Positions 11,967-29,139 of a stretch of DNA of 64,000 bases are shown here, piece by piece; positions within the stretch are counted from its first letter, which is position 1, and every line of letters starts with the position of its first letter. A program made the translations under genes and the position numbers. The stretch is taken from assembly GCA_008933995.1 (NCBI GenBank), contig WARS01000011.1, positions 12,243,516 through 12,307,515 of the forward strand, given 5' to 3'. The notes beneath the pieces were generated by a model, which was not told the origin of the DNA, searched no databases, and saw only the letters and a list, made by a program, of their open reading frames with translations. Origin of the DNA: Datnioides undecimradiatus. Taxonomy: Eukaryota > Chordata > Actinopteri > Lobotiformes > Datnioididae.

Positions 11967-14900
11967 GTAAGATTTTAATTTTGAAATGGAGTCCTGTGGC
12001 TCATCAGCCGGTGCGCCTCGCTTTGTGTTCATGTACAGTGACTGACAGGACAGAACGCCTCGGGATTTGAACACTTAGACAAATGGCACATAGAAAATGA
12101 GTGTGTGTCTCCCTTTCCTTCTATGTGATGAATAGAGCTAAAGTTGTTTTTTTTATTAAAACAAAAAACAGACTTAAAAAATATGTGACATGTTTCATGG
12201 GAGACATCCTCTTCCTTCACGTTACTGCCACTTCCTCTGACTTCTGTGGTGCAGCAACTTTGCATCATGCAGCTCTCCACATTGCACTGCCACAGCACGT
12301 TAGACAATGATCATAATAATTTGCTATATGGAGTTGGGGAGTATCAGAGAGCTGGAAGCTGTTACAGACGTCGCAGAGCTGGTTGCACTTGCAGAAATCT
12401 GTGACATGCAGGGGGTTATTATTAAATGGTAATGCATGTCAGTTTGATGTTGTTCTGTTTCATTTAATCTGTCATTCTCAGGAAATAATTAATCCAAAAT
12501 TTGGAAGAACCACCATTGCATTAAAAAGCAAGTGCCAAACAGAAAACAAAAGTTCACTGAAAGCAGTTTTTGTCAGAGAAAGGAACTGAGGACCTCTTGG
12601 GTCTGTTTCGGGGTGATGCCGCCCCCGCTGAGACAGGAATTCCCTCAAAGGTCAGCAACTTTCTGAAAATGACTGAAGCCAGTCTGGTGTTGGCACAGCC
12701 TTGGAGCCTGTTCCATAGAGGATTCTTCTTTTAGAGTGTGACAAAACTGTAAAGATGGATTAAGCTAGTGAAACAAGATGAAGAGAGCCCATTAAACCAC
12801 AGCAAAGCATAGTTGCTACTCTGTAATGTGTCATGCATGGCTGCATCAGCAGAGCAGCATTGCACTGCATGGTGTGCATTGCATGGAAGCGTCTGTCCAC
12901 TGCTCAGTCAGCTCTACTTTGCATGGTGTTTTTTAGTGTTGTCAAATCATAAATTACCCAACGTGACATAATATTCAAGACCTTCATTGTATTGTTTGAC
13001 CTTTGGATAGGAGTTAAATGCAAAGTTCAGAGTCATTTCTTGATGCCAAAATGAGGGGGATTTCCCCTGAGTAACAATCATTGATTTCTCTTCCTGTTAC
13101 TCTAAAACAACCCTGTTTTTCAGTGTTGTAAGTTTTGTTTTTTGTGTATTGATGACATATAAGATGGTCTGTCAGATGTCTACTCTGTCATTTGCTTTCA
13201 TGACTTATGCTACAAGTCTCACAGGCAAAACAGACAGTCATTAAAGTGATACAATGACGGCTTGTACTGCAGGGCCTACCGCTGGACTCGTGCTTCCGCC
13301 CCTACATCCTACAGACAGTTGTTTCAGTGAGCAGGGCTGCTGCTCTCCCTGAGCCCAGCTGTTCTCCCAGAGGCAGAGGTGATTTCCTCCTCTTAGGCTC
13401 CTCAAGAACATCTGCAGACTGTCAGACCCAGCTGGGTGAACTGTTGGCATACACTCATTCTCCATCTGAACATTTCTCGCTACTCAGTGTGTGTTGGTTT
13501 GTATTTCTGCCAGATAAAAGCTCAGTGGCTATGGACAGAAACCATTGTTTCCCTCTCTGCACTTGGCCCTGCTACCCTGCTGCTGTAATGGTGATGATAA
13601 CAGGGCAGTGGCTTCAAAGCAGCCATAGAGCATCCTGGAGGGTGTAGGGTCAGGATGAGGGGCCGATTACCCAGGCCCCCTGCTGCACGCAGAACAGGGA
13701 TGTGCACAGCTAATAACAAAGATGTGAAGCGTGCTGGGACATTCTTCCTGCAGTGGTGGAAGCAGGATCCTTTAATAATACATGTAAATGTCATGCATTA
13801 AAATCCAAACATATCATTTATTGCATACATACATTTTTGGATTTTGCTACAAGTTTTGCCGCGGAAATGTCTCTTTAATGAAACTGATAGCAGCTCATAG
13901 GTTGTAAAATGTCCTCAGCTAAGATGTTTTTGTAAGAGTTAGGCGCCAAAGAAAACCACTGATTTTTTTTTTTAACAAGGCGTTTTATTTTATACGTTTT
14001 CATGTTTTTTAATGTTAAATATTACCATAAAAAACATTTGACACACTCTGAAATGTAGCACATACACTTGCACTGAAATACAATACATAATTCTACTTTG
14101 TTACTGTCTACCACTGAGGTGGACTTTGTGTGATGCATTCCTGAGTGACAGAATTCACAGATTCACCCACAAAACCTCCAGCTCTTCTCACTTAACTGTA
14201 TCACAACAGCTTCTGCAGTACCTAGCATGATCTACACTTTTACCTCAGATTTTGTCTACAGATAGATGAGGGAGTGGCAGATTTAAACAAGGCCAAAGAA
14301 GATACTTCTACATTCCTGTTCTGTCTTGCTCCTTGCAGCCGGGTTACCACTGATTTGTACAGTTTAGACTACAACTGACTTGCATAAGACAAGAGTAAAA
14401 TGTTGATAAACCAGTTTGGTTTAAATAATAGTGATTGTTATGCATGCCAACAATATAAAATTTTGGACTGTTATAGTAATATGTGCTTTGTTTGAAGAGA
14501 TATGACACCCATATTCCTTGTTGCCTTTTTCGGTATGGTGTAAGCCTGTGCTCTTTTCTGACTCCATTCAGGTGCAGCCTGTCACTGAGTTTCTGGTTTC
14601 CTGTTGATTTCAATTGCTTTTGTCATACATTCTTCTGTCGCACACATCTCTCAATCAGATGTACCAACTCACTGCTTGAATCATGCTCTCTTTGCATTGT
14701 TAGGTATTTGTGAGGCTATTTTCCTGTCCATGTTTAAAGCAAAATTCTTGTGATAACATACCATAGTTGCAGAATTTAAGCATTGCAGCTCTTCACGCCA
14801 CTCACTGGACAGACTCATGATGATGATGAAGGACTAAAGCCCAGAGGTCAGTAGAAACTCGACTGACTTACAATGGACAGCCTTGTCTGCTACTTCAAAT

Positions 14901-17095
14901 GAGCAAGCTATGGTTCCATCTAGAGCTCCCTGGAAATGGTAATGTGACACTATGACAGACTGAGTTCTGTCCCATTGAGTCAGCTGCTGGTAGACTGCTG
15001 CAGCAATGCATTCACTGTCCCAAAAGAGACAAATTAAAAAGTGCCGTTGTGTGTCAGACTTGGCCGCGCTGATCCATTCCTCTTGGTGAGATCACTTTTC
15101 TCCTTCACCAAGGACTTTGCCCAGACAGAGTCTGTTGCAATCAACCACTTCTGATAACTTTGCTGTTCTCAGAGCATCATGCGCATGACACCTTTTTCAA
15201 GATACAACTCATATCGGATTTAAGTCAGAAGTTTGGATCTCACCTACACTAGATTTAAGTTTTAAGCCAAGCTAGTAGCATGTCGCCAGGGTCCATACTG
15301 GAATATATAACTATAAAACTGTTGGATGGATTAACACAAAACTATTATGTTGACATTTGTTGCCAACCAAAGATTAATTGAACTGACTTCAGTGATCCCC
15401 TGACGTTACCTGTATTGCTTCCAGCAGCGTGACATTTGCAACCCAGAGTGAAATATGCCATCAAGTGTTGATTAGATTATCAACAAAACAGTAACCAGTT
15501 TGGAGGAGACACTTGTACTCTTTGTAACTTTCTGTTTTGAAATGTATTGATTTGTTTTATGACTTTTCATAAAAGGTAAATTACACATTTTGTAGCTGTG
15601 TTGATTGTAGAGATCTTCTGTGTCCAGGTTGTAGTTTCTCTGCAGGAACATTCATCTTTGAAACACTGCATGTGTCTTTTCTACAACTTTGTGATGTTTC
15701 AGAATCAACATATACAGAGTTTGTTTTTTCTGTTTCTTTCTTTCTGGTTGGTGGTGGCATGTGGCTGTGAGGTGGTAACTACAGGTTGAAATGACTGCGA
15801 CTTTTTCATGATGAGAGTCGAAGAGTCACTTGGCCGTGGACTTCCTGTTATGACCTTCTGCACTGTGTGAAATGTCAAAGTGTAATGCAGAAAGGATGGA
15901 CTGATGAGCAAAGGCAAAGTAGTCCTTGCTGTCCTTGCTGGGTTGATGAGCGTGGGAAATGTGTCCACGTAGTTTTGTCCCTTCGGTACAGAAGGACAGC
16001 TGCAGTACACCATCGGGGACATCTGCTACATCCGTATCATACTGAGTGATGAGAGGCCTCAATGTGACATGAGAGATTTTTCATCTCATATTTTATATAT
16101 GCGAAGAGGCTGGTTGTTTATTTGCATGTGCAACGTAGCAGGCATGTTTTCAATGGAAGAAACATGCTTGTAAAAAGAGGAGTTTGGACAGAATCTGTTG
16201 TATTATCCATGTTTCTAAATGGCCCACCCTGACATTGGAGTAATCTAAATCTGGGCTCTCATACAGGAAGTCGATGTTGGTTAGGATGTGACCTCATGTA
16301 AAGTGGCCAATGTATTGAAGCCAGGATTTTCCCTGAACTCTGATCATTAGGTCCCGTCACTTCTTCATGGGAACTGATACAGGAAGACAGGAAGTGGGGT
16401 TTTAAGGGAGCAGAGCAAGGGGATAGGCAGGCTACGCTGAGCATGACTTAATCCACAGGCCATAATTTCCCTACAACAGCTTTGATCTAATTTGTTGTGC
16501 ATGTATCATGGAGACACTGCCCCGGGGGACTCAGGCCTAAGGTTACTGCTGCAGGCGCTGCTTTATTGACGTAAAGAAACACTGGGCTGGATGAGTCCGT
16601 CAGGCCCAGTCAGATCTCACCACAAGTTTGCATTCCATTGTTGACTCTACAAGGTCCAGTCATTGAGGCTTAAATGCACAATGTCTCCATTTTTGGTCAG
16701 AATGAACAAGGTTATAAATACAAACTACAAAGTAGATCAACTTTTATGCTCTTTATTCATCAGCCAGTGTTTTAAGTTGTGTAATTGTCTTTATTCACAT
16801 ACTATTACCCTGCGTCATGGAAACATTCTACCCTAGTTGTGAAAGTGTGACTTAAAAAAAAGAAGACTTGCCAGTTCTGCTTTCTGTATCAGCGAGTTAT
16901 TTTTACTGACACTGACTGATTTGATGTTACTGTAGAGCGTTCTGATAATAGCTGACTTATTTTCTATGAATTATCGCGCTCCCCAGCACTGCAAAACTAT
17001 CTATCTACTATCTACTTAAGAATAAAGCAATGACTCAAGTGAATGTCTCCGAAGCAGGAGTGTCAATTCTGACTAAACTCTGCTTCTCTTCATAG
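11967..17095 (+). other. csk intron 1
   Basis: A long first intron of about 5.1 kb. I see no coding exon in it. It is mixed AT-rich DNA with a partial GTGGTGGAAG-type repeat fragment starting near 13750 and a short degenerate CTATCTA tract near 17000. Several open frames of 60-105 codons on both strands (e.g. 13327-13647, 15705-16022) lack splice or composition support. Confidence 0.45.
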
Positions 17096-17186
17096 GTACT
17101 GAAGGTGCGTGCATGTGTGTGAGTTTACCAGCTCTAATGATAACAGCTAGAAAACATCTCCTGTGAGAGGAATAATCTGCCTCACC

Positions 17187-22458
<5,272 letters not shown>

Positions 22459-23294
22459 GAGATCTGACAGAACAGACACAAGAGAGACGTTTTCCTCCAC
22501 TTTCATTTTTGACCACATGGACCATAAACCTAGGATGAAAACCAAGGATTTCAAACTATATTATTTGGTAAACGATGAAGTTTGTTTTCACATACAGTCC
22601 ATAAATTGTTTATGTTCTCTCACATCAACTTGTGGCAACTCTGGCAACTGGCTCAGTCGTTCTAGTAATTTTTCCTGTGCTCGGGTATCAAGAGTGAATC
22701 ATTAACTGTCATATCGATAAGTCTTTCCTTAGAACACAGTGCTGCCTCAGAGCCACAGTGCCTTGGCCTATTTTATTTTTTATATATATATATTTTGTCC
22801 TTTAGGCTGACATCTTTGTTCCTTTTGATGCCATTATTTCATTTTATGGACATGTAGACAGAAACAACATTTGACTAAGATGACTGAATCCATTGTATCC
22901 GTTTAAAGAGGAAAGATGCTTCAAAGTCATTACTTGCTGTGTTTTTGATAGTTTCATGGTACATTGTTTTGCATGAATGTTGAATTATTTTGTGAAAAGG
23001 ATTAAGTTAAAAAATAATTGTAATTATGCAGCTTTATTTTTTCACTTGTTAGGTAATGTTAAATATGTTTTAACTACACTTGGATGACTCAGTAGGTCAA
23101 AAAAGAAGGCACACGTTTTAACAAATGTCACTGATACCGTAACACCATTCGGCTCAGTCATGCAGACATTATTCCCTTGTACAGAACCTTCACCTCATAT
23201 CAGTAAATGAGTTATTTTTGGAATTTTGGGATTTATCTGGATTTTGTATGCAGTGACAAAGGGAGTGTGTTTAATGTAAGTTGCCATTTTCAAC

Positions 23295-23300
23295 AATAAA
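23295..23300 (+). terminator. csk poly(A) signal
   Basis: AATAAA followed by further AATAAAAATGG, about 840 bases after the csk stop codon. The intervening 3' UTR is AT-rich with no features beyond a short TATATATATA run near 22780. Confidence 0.5.
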
Positions 23301-23607
23301 AAAATAATAAAAATGGAAATTGTTTTGTAAATTTTACCTTTTTGTCACCACATGCTGCAAATTAACCAGACTTGGCATTAGATTTTTCTGACATGTTGCA
23401 AAAACAATAAATGAAGTCTACATTGTAGAGATAGTCATCCATCCATAATCTATAACTGTTAATAGCCTTCAGGATCTTGAGGGACAAATGGTCAAAATAC
23501 TGAGATGAAAAAAAGGTGCAATGTCTTGGCGGGCTACTTTTCCTTCAGCCATGCGACACTTAAACTTACTTCATTTAACTTTATTGCTCAGATCAAAAGC
23601 AGTAATA

Positions 23608-24580
23608 GCAGGGCCATTTCTAGCTTTGTGGGAGCCCTATGCAAGGCCCCTTGTTTGTCAAACTACGATGGAGAGATTCCTAACCCTTTAGATGATCCAT
23701 GAAGATGCCGCAATCTATCTACTTCATGAGCACAACACGCTACAGTCATGATAACCTCTCATATTAAAATCAAACAATTTATGTTGAGCCACTCAGGCAG
23801 GTTAAAGTCATAAAAACGATAATACAAGGAAAACAACAATCCTCTCTATGTCAATAAATATGTGTTTTTTTAAAAAATGTTTACTTTATATTTCAAATGC
23901 CTGGAATAAAAATACAGTAAACCAGCATCTATTTGTGCAACAATGACAACAAACCAACGCTAAAAATAATAATTATATATTTAACATCACAATGTCACAC
24001 TTATCAGTATCACACTTATATATTTAACATTACAATCATAGTGCATTATCCTCACATCTGCTTCCTGGCTTTTTTCCTAGTAAAGTCGTCAATGATGTCC
24101 TCATATAACAGCTGCTTGGCCATCTCATGGTTGATGCTGATTATGGCAACGACAACAACAACACACCCTCCCTCCCTGCTACGATCTGACAAAACGGGTC
24201 TGGTGTCTCTCACGTCAGTGAGTCAGTCTCATGGCAGGATAGCACAGTCCATTCGCATGTGACATGTTCATTTTATTTTAGCCAACTTTCATTAAGCAAA
24301 CACTAAAGCCGGGTTTATGAGCATACAAATCCTAGCCAGCTAACTAACATTTATCCGAGCCTAGCTGAGCAAGCCAGCAAGGCATAAACAAACTTGCAAA
24401 AAACTTGACGATACCTCCCCCCAACCACCCCACGTCACGAATAAATACCTTACCTTTATCCTTTGACCTCCCTCCGTTTTCTTTTTCTTGCGTTTTTTTG
24501 CCCCACTAGGTGCCATAACGCTGTTTGCCATTAATATCCTCACTAACGGGAATGATGGGTAGTTATCAATCATTGCCATC
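23608..24580 (-). mobile_element. Internally deleted hAT-type transposon remnant
   Basis: On the minus strand an N-terminal-like fragment starting near 24580 contains PSGAKKRKKKK, resembling the basic start of TTF/ZMYM-type hAT transposases. Further along, the frame ending at a TGA (24052-24054) reads SINHEMAKQLLYEDIIDDF then TRKKARKQM, which resembles the C-terminal hAT dimerisation end. The two lie only about 340 bp apart, so the catalytic middle is missing. At 23608-23650 a CAGGGCCATTTCTAG motif resembles a hAT-type terminus. The matching opposite terminus was not found. Confidence 0.5.
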
Positions 24581-24656
24581 GTACTTGTCGGTAGTGCAAT
24601 GTACTGATGACATAATACAATAATTTACAAATTAAAGAAGCAAGAATGTAAATCTA

Positions 24657-24787
24657 AATTAAAATGTGACAGAGTTGAAGTTGATCGCAGGGGAGTGTGA
24701 TAGCTAGTGGTTACTTAATGTTCCATCTCTCTAAAATACACAGAATATGTGTGTGTATGTGTGTAGGTGAAAATTACATTTGAAAAT
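24657..24787 (+). repeat. Direct repeat copy A, upstream of adal
   Basis: About 130 bp starting TTAAAATGTGACAGAGTTGA and ending CATTTGAAAA. It is almost identical, in the same orientation, to 28088-28208. Copy A has an extra GTGTGTAG in its GT-rich part and single-base differences (e.g. GTTGAAG against GTTGACG). Confidence 0.9.
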
Positions 24788-25100
24788 GACACTTTGCCAT
24801 GAAAAGAAAAAAGGCAATAAAGAAATTAAAGTTATTATCACGTGGCCAGAAAGAAGCCAAAAACATCTGCAGCACATTTATATCTATTTATAAACAGAAG
24901 TTCTGAAAAATTCGCTGGGTTGCAACGCGTTTTAAGTACAGCGGAACCTTTTGTTTTGAGGGGGGGCTATTTAATTGTTGCACTCGGTGGTGCCACAGGA
25001 AAATGTAGACTGAAAACAGAGGCGGCTTGTCAGCCTTATGTGACAGGCAGAAAACTACTCAGGGCTCGTAGAATTAACTCAGGCTTTGTTTGGTTTTGTG

Positions 25101-28100
25101 ATGGACAATGATGCTGATATCTTTTATCGGGAGCTGCCCAAAGTGGTAAGTCACAAATGTACCGAATAGGCTTGGGAAAGAAAAAAGGCTCGGAGGAGTT
25201 TTAAAGACACTAAATGTAGTTAGCGTCTGTGTTAGCCACATGCTAACGTCAGCGTTTTCTCTGTCACCAGGAGCTTCATGCTCACCTGAACGGCTCCGTC
25301 AGTTTCCAAACCATCGAGAAACTGTTGAGCCGAAAACCGCATCTCAACATTGAGCACAGTATGACTGCGATCGGCAAAGGCCAGAGGAGGACACTGGATG
25401 AGTGCGTATAACTTTGAACTTTAACGGAGAACTGATAGGACTGTTTGAAATCAAACTCGGGCTAATCAATGTTCGTTTCATCGCCGTTCATTCATTCATT
25501 CATTTAACTTATTGACGTTAAAAGACAGGAACTATTCAGCTGACATTAGAGTAGGTATTGTTTCTTAGTCTTCACAGGGAAGCAACTGTGTTCAGGCAGA
25601 TAGTAACAATCAGACAATGAGGAGGAGGGTCTTTGTGCAACAGATCAGCACTGAAACAACATGGCGCGTTTCTGCAGGTGTTTCCAGGTCTTCAAGGTCA
25701 TCCATCAGCTGGTGGACACGGAGGAGGACATCCTGATGGTGAGGATTGTCTGATCAAAATAAAATGAACTTTTGCTTTGATCACAATAGCATTAACAGAA
25801 ACGTGTGGACTGACGTTTCAAATAATGCAGCAGAAGTCCCTTCTCTGGTGAAGAAAATGTAATAAAGTCTCCCCTATTGTGCATTTCCATTGGAGAAACG
25901 GTGATAAAGTCCCCTAAATGATCCTTTTCCAGTGGGTTAAAGTGGGAAAAAGTGTGTTAAAGTGTCTCCTATCCTGTCTTTCCAGTAGAGAAACTTAAAG
26001 TGCCCCCTCGGATAACTTTCCAGTGCAGAAACCTGATAAAGTATACTTAAGGGTGACTTTCCAGTAAAGAAAACGTGATGCCCTCAAGCATGGTCTTTTA
26101 TTTTTTCACCTATGGCCCTCACACAGCTTGAGTCTGTCACTGGTAACACATGTTTATTTGTTTCTGCTGTAGGTGGCTACAGATGTTATCAAGGAGTTTG
26201 CAGCTGATGGAGTCAAATATTTAGAGCTGAGAAGTACACCAAGGGAGGAGAAGAAGACAGGTAAAGATGTCAACATGGAGCCTAATCTTTTGATGGATTG
26301 TCTTACCAGATCATCATCTTTTTCCCAGGACTGACTAAAAAGAGATATGTTGAAACCATCATCAAAGCCATACAACAGTGTAAAAGCGAAGGTGCGGACA
26401 TTGATGTTAGGTAGGTATAACCTATATTATTCTAGTGTGTGTCCAGAAATTGATTTCTATATCTTAAACCACAAAGTACTTCACGATGTTTTACTGATGA
26501 TGTTTCACATTAATGTGAGTGTTGGCTAACAGTAATATATGCCTCTAAACTAGCCCATTTGTTCTGAAGGTTTCTGGTAGCAATTGACCGCAGGAATGGG
26601 ACTGAAGTTGCCATGGAGACGGTGAAGATGGCTGAGGAGTTCATGGTGTGCTCAGATGGTTTAGTGGTGGGACTGGACCTCAGTGGAGACCCAACGGTCA
26701 GTCAGTCAGTTTGGAGCTTGTAGAAAAGAGACAAAGACAAGAAGAGCGGTGAAATGAAAATTACTGTCATTAGAGTTTAAACTACCCCGCACAGTTACAT
26801 GACAGACATGCTGCAACACTGAAGTATTTCTTACAGGTCACTCAGGATGAGTACTTTTACTTTTGCTTGTGTAATATAGGGTTTTCTGAAACATTTATGA
26901 AGTTAAGAAATTGAAGTACAAAGCATCAAAAACATAATATTTGTCTCTTAGCAAAAGTGCTGAGATAAAAGTTGCTGAGGTTTTCTGGTGTTAGTGCTCA
27001 AAAATAATTCCAAAGCTGTGATTATAAACACAATGACTTGGGCCTTTGTGTCAGCAGTCTCTGCCTTTTACAGTTGGTTTCTGTATTTCTCAAACAGATC
27101 ACAGGTTTCTCTCTTTCTCTGTAATTCTTCGTCAGACTTTTACCAGTGCATTGCTATTTTAAAATTCTGCTGCTCTTTCCAAAAGTCACAGAGTGGAAAG
27201 GTTTGGAGGTATAGTAGTGGTATTAGATGGTACAGTTAATGCCTCCAAACTCCAGCAAATCATCAAAGAAAGATGGAGTAACCATTGTTGGATTTTGTCA
27301 CAATACTTCCTCTTAATTATTGCAGTTTTCATTTTAAGGTTGGCCATGGCAAAGACCTACTTCCTGCTCTACAGAGGGCCAAGAACAGTGGACTAAAGTT
27401 GTCACTGCACCTTTCCGAAGTATGGCAAGAACCTTTTTACTGTTGTTTGTCGTTCAGTCACATTGTCTATTGGTGCTCTGACATTACAACAAAAACTGCT
27501 GCAGGTACCATCACAGCTGGAGGAATCAGACTTGCTCTTGAATCTTCCTCCCGACAGGATCGGTCACGGCACCTTCTTGCATCCTGAAGTGGGCGGATCT
27601 GACAGTCTTGTTGACAAAGTGGTGAAGAACAACATCCCTTTGGGTAATACTTGGATCAGATGATTAATATCTTCTAAAGTGAGAGAGGTTGTCTTGGTTT
27701 TTGATTTCTCAACCTTCTTCCTCTTGTAGAGCTCTGTCTGACATCAAATGTCAAAGGCCAAACTGTACCGTGTTACTCCAAACATCATTTCAAATACTGG
27801 TACCAGATGGGACATCCAAGTGTGATTTGTGTAAGTTTCCTCTGGTTGCATCTTTGCATTTTTTTATATGTCTAGTATATATTTTTACCTTGTGAGTCTT
27901 TGGACTACACAGCATTTAAAATATTAGTGTACCAACCAGATCTTAAATTCTATTTTCTAAATATTAAGCATTAAAAATCATTAAATAGGCTTTCATTTGA
28001 ATTTGTGTGGTCTTATTTGTCACAAACAACAGTTTAGTTCGGCCGTTTCACTTCATCGGGGTGCTTGAGAGTGACGCATAGAGAAATATTAAAATGTGAC

Positions 28101-28680
28101 AGAGTTGACGTTGATCGCAGGGGAGTGTGATAGCTAGTGGTTACTTAATGCTCCATCTCTCTAAAATACACAGCATATGTGTGTGTATGTGAAAATTACA
28201 TTTGAAAAAGGTAATATATAAATAAATACCCTATAAATACACTGACTTTTAGCCCACCGGACATCGTTATTCCCATGATGCAACTCAAAAGCATTATTAA
28301 AAAACAGACCCTACTCAAGGCTAACTGCAGCTTTAACTGGCTTAGAACTCAGCATGATGAAAAACAGACACTAATGTTTAAAAAGTACCCTTATTTTAAA
28401 AAAAAGATTGTAAATCTGGAACCTGAGATGACATTTACTGGCGAGAAACGTTTACTATGACTGTTTTTTATTTTTTGTCACATTACAGACTGATGATAAG
28501 GGAGTCTTCTGCACGGACCTGTCTCAGGAATATCAGCTGGCAGCTTCCACGTTTGGTCTCAGTCGTGAAGCTGTGTGGAAGCTCTCCCAGCGGGCCATAG
28601 ACTGCATCTTTGCACCAGACACCGTGAAACAGCAGCTCAAACACAAGTGGATCGATCTACAGCCTCAGGTGTTCAAGTGA
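25101..28680 (+). CDS. adal: Adenosine deaminase-like protein (N6-methyl-AMP/AMP-type hydrolase)
   Basis: ADAL (MAPDA) is a cytosolic zinc hydrolase of the adenosine-deaminase superfamily that removes the 6-amino group, notably from N6-methyl-AMP, to give IMP. Exons: 25101-25145, 25271-25401, 25678-25738, 26173-26260, 26329-26410, 26570-26696, 27339-27419, 27505-27643, 27730-27830 and 28489-28680, coding for 348 residues (human about 355). Visible motifs: HAHLNGS (metal-binding His pair), KYLELRSTPRE, GLDLSGDP, LHLSE, DRIGHGTFLHPE, LTSNV and TDDKGVF (catalytic and metal-binding Asp). The start is the only ATG just ahead of YRELPKVELHAHLNG. All phases agree. Intron 3 holds a minisatellite and intron 9 a copy of a repeat also found upstream of the gene. 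Confidence 0.96.
25840..26085 (+). repeat. Degenerate minisatellite, ~40-bp unit, in adal intron 3
   Basis: Five to six diverged units, each starting TTTCCAGT or TTTCCATT and continuing GAGAAAC..TGATAAAGT.CCC. Units begin near 25841, 25883, 25925, 25979, 26020 and 26060. Unit length varies from about 38 to 54 bp. Confidence 0.7.
26697..27338 (+). other. adal intron 6
   Basis: A 640-bp intron, AT-rich, with scattered AGTACTTTTACTTTT words that could be an old fragment of the GTGGTGGAAG-type repeat near 26840-26930. No coding signal seen. Confidence 0.5.
28088..28208 (+). repeat. Direct repeat copy B, in adal intron 9
   Basis: About 120 bp in the same orientation as 24657-24787 with only a few substitutions and a shorter GT run. 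It lies inside the 660-bp intron between exons 27730-27830 and 28489-28680. The rest of that intron shows no other feature. Confidence 0.9.
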
Positions 28681-29139
28681 CCTGCTCAGTGGAAGCTAAA
28701 GCCAACCATATACCTCACATTTCAGTTTTTTTTTTAAAAAACCTCTCCATCAATGTTTTACAAGTCTTTGTAGAAATCATGACATCAACTTAAAGGGAAC
28801 TGTGAAGTTACTCAAAAGTAAATGACACTTATTTAGTACAAAAAGAGTGAGTGTGTTATTTTCTCCTGATATACAGCGTCTGTGCAGTGTGGCACTCAAT
28901 ATAAATCAAAGCAAACTTGTTACAATGTAATGTAGAAATGTTGGTGTATTTGGGGAGTGGAATTTTAAAAAAGCCAGTGATATATTTAAAAAAAAAAGAG
29001 ACTCAGCAGGTTTTCAGTCTTTTGGTGCTGTTCAGTATGTGCAAGTCCGTTCGAGAAATCCCCAGTTCACAACATTTGAGACATCGCTGATGCTGCTTTG
29101 TGCCCACGCACCGTCTCGTCAACGCAGCACCGTTCACTG

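Noticed and set aside
24842-25111. 89-codon plus-strand frame (MARKKPKTSAAH...) just before adal
   Set aside because: Overlaps the adal leader and start ATG in another frame, with no family resemblance.
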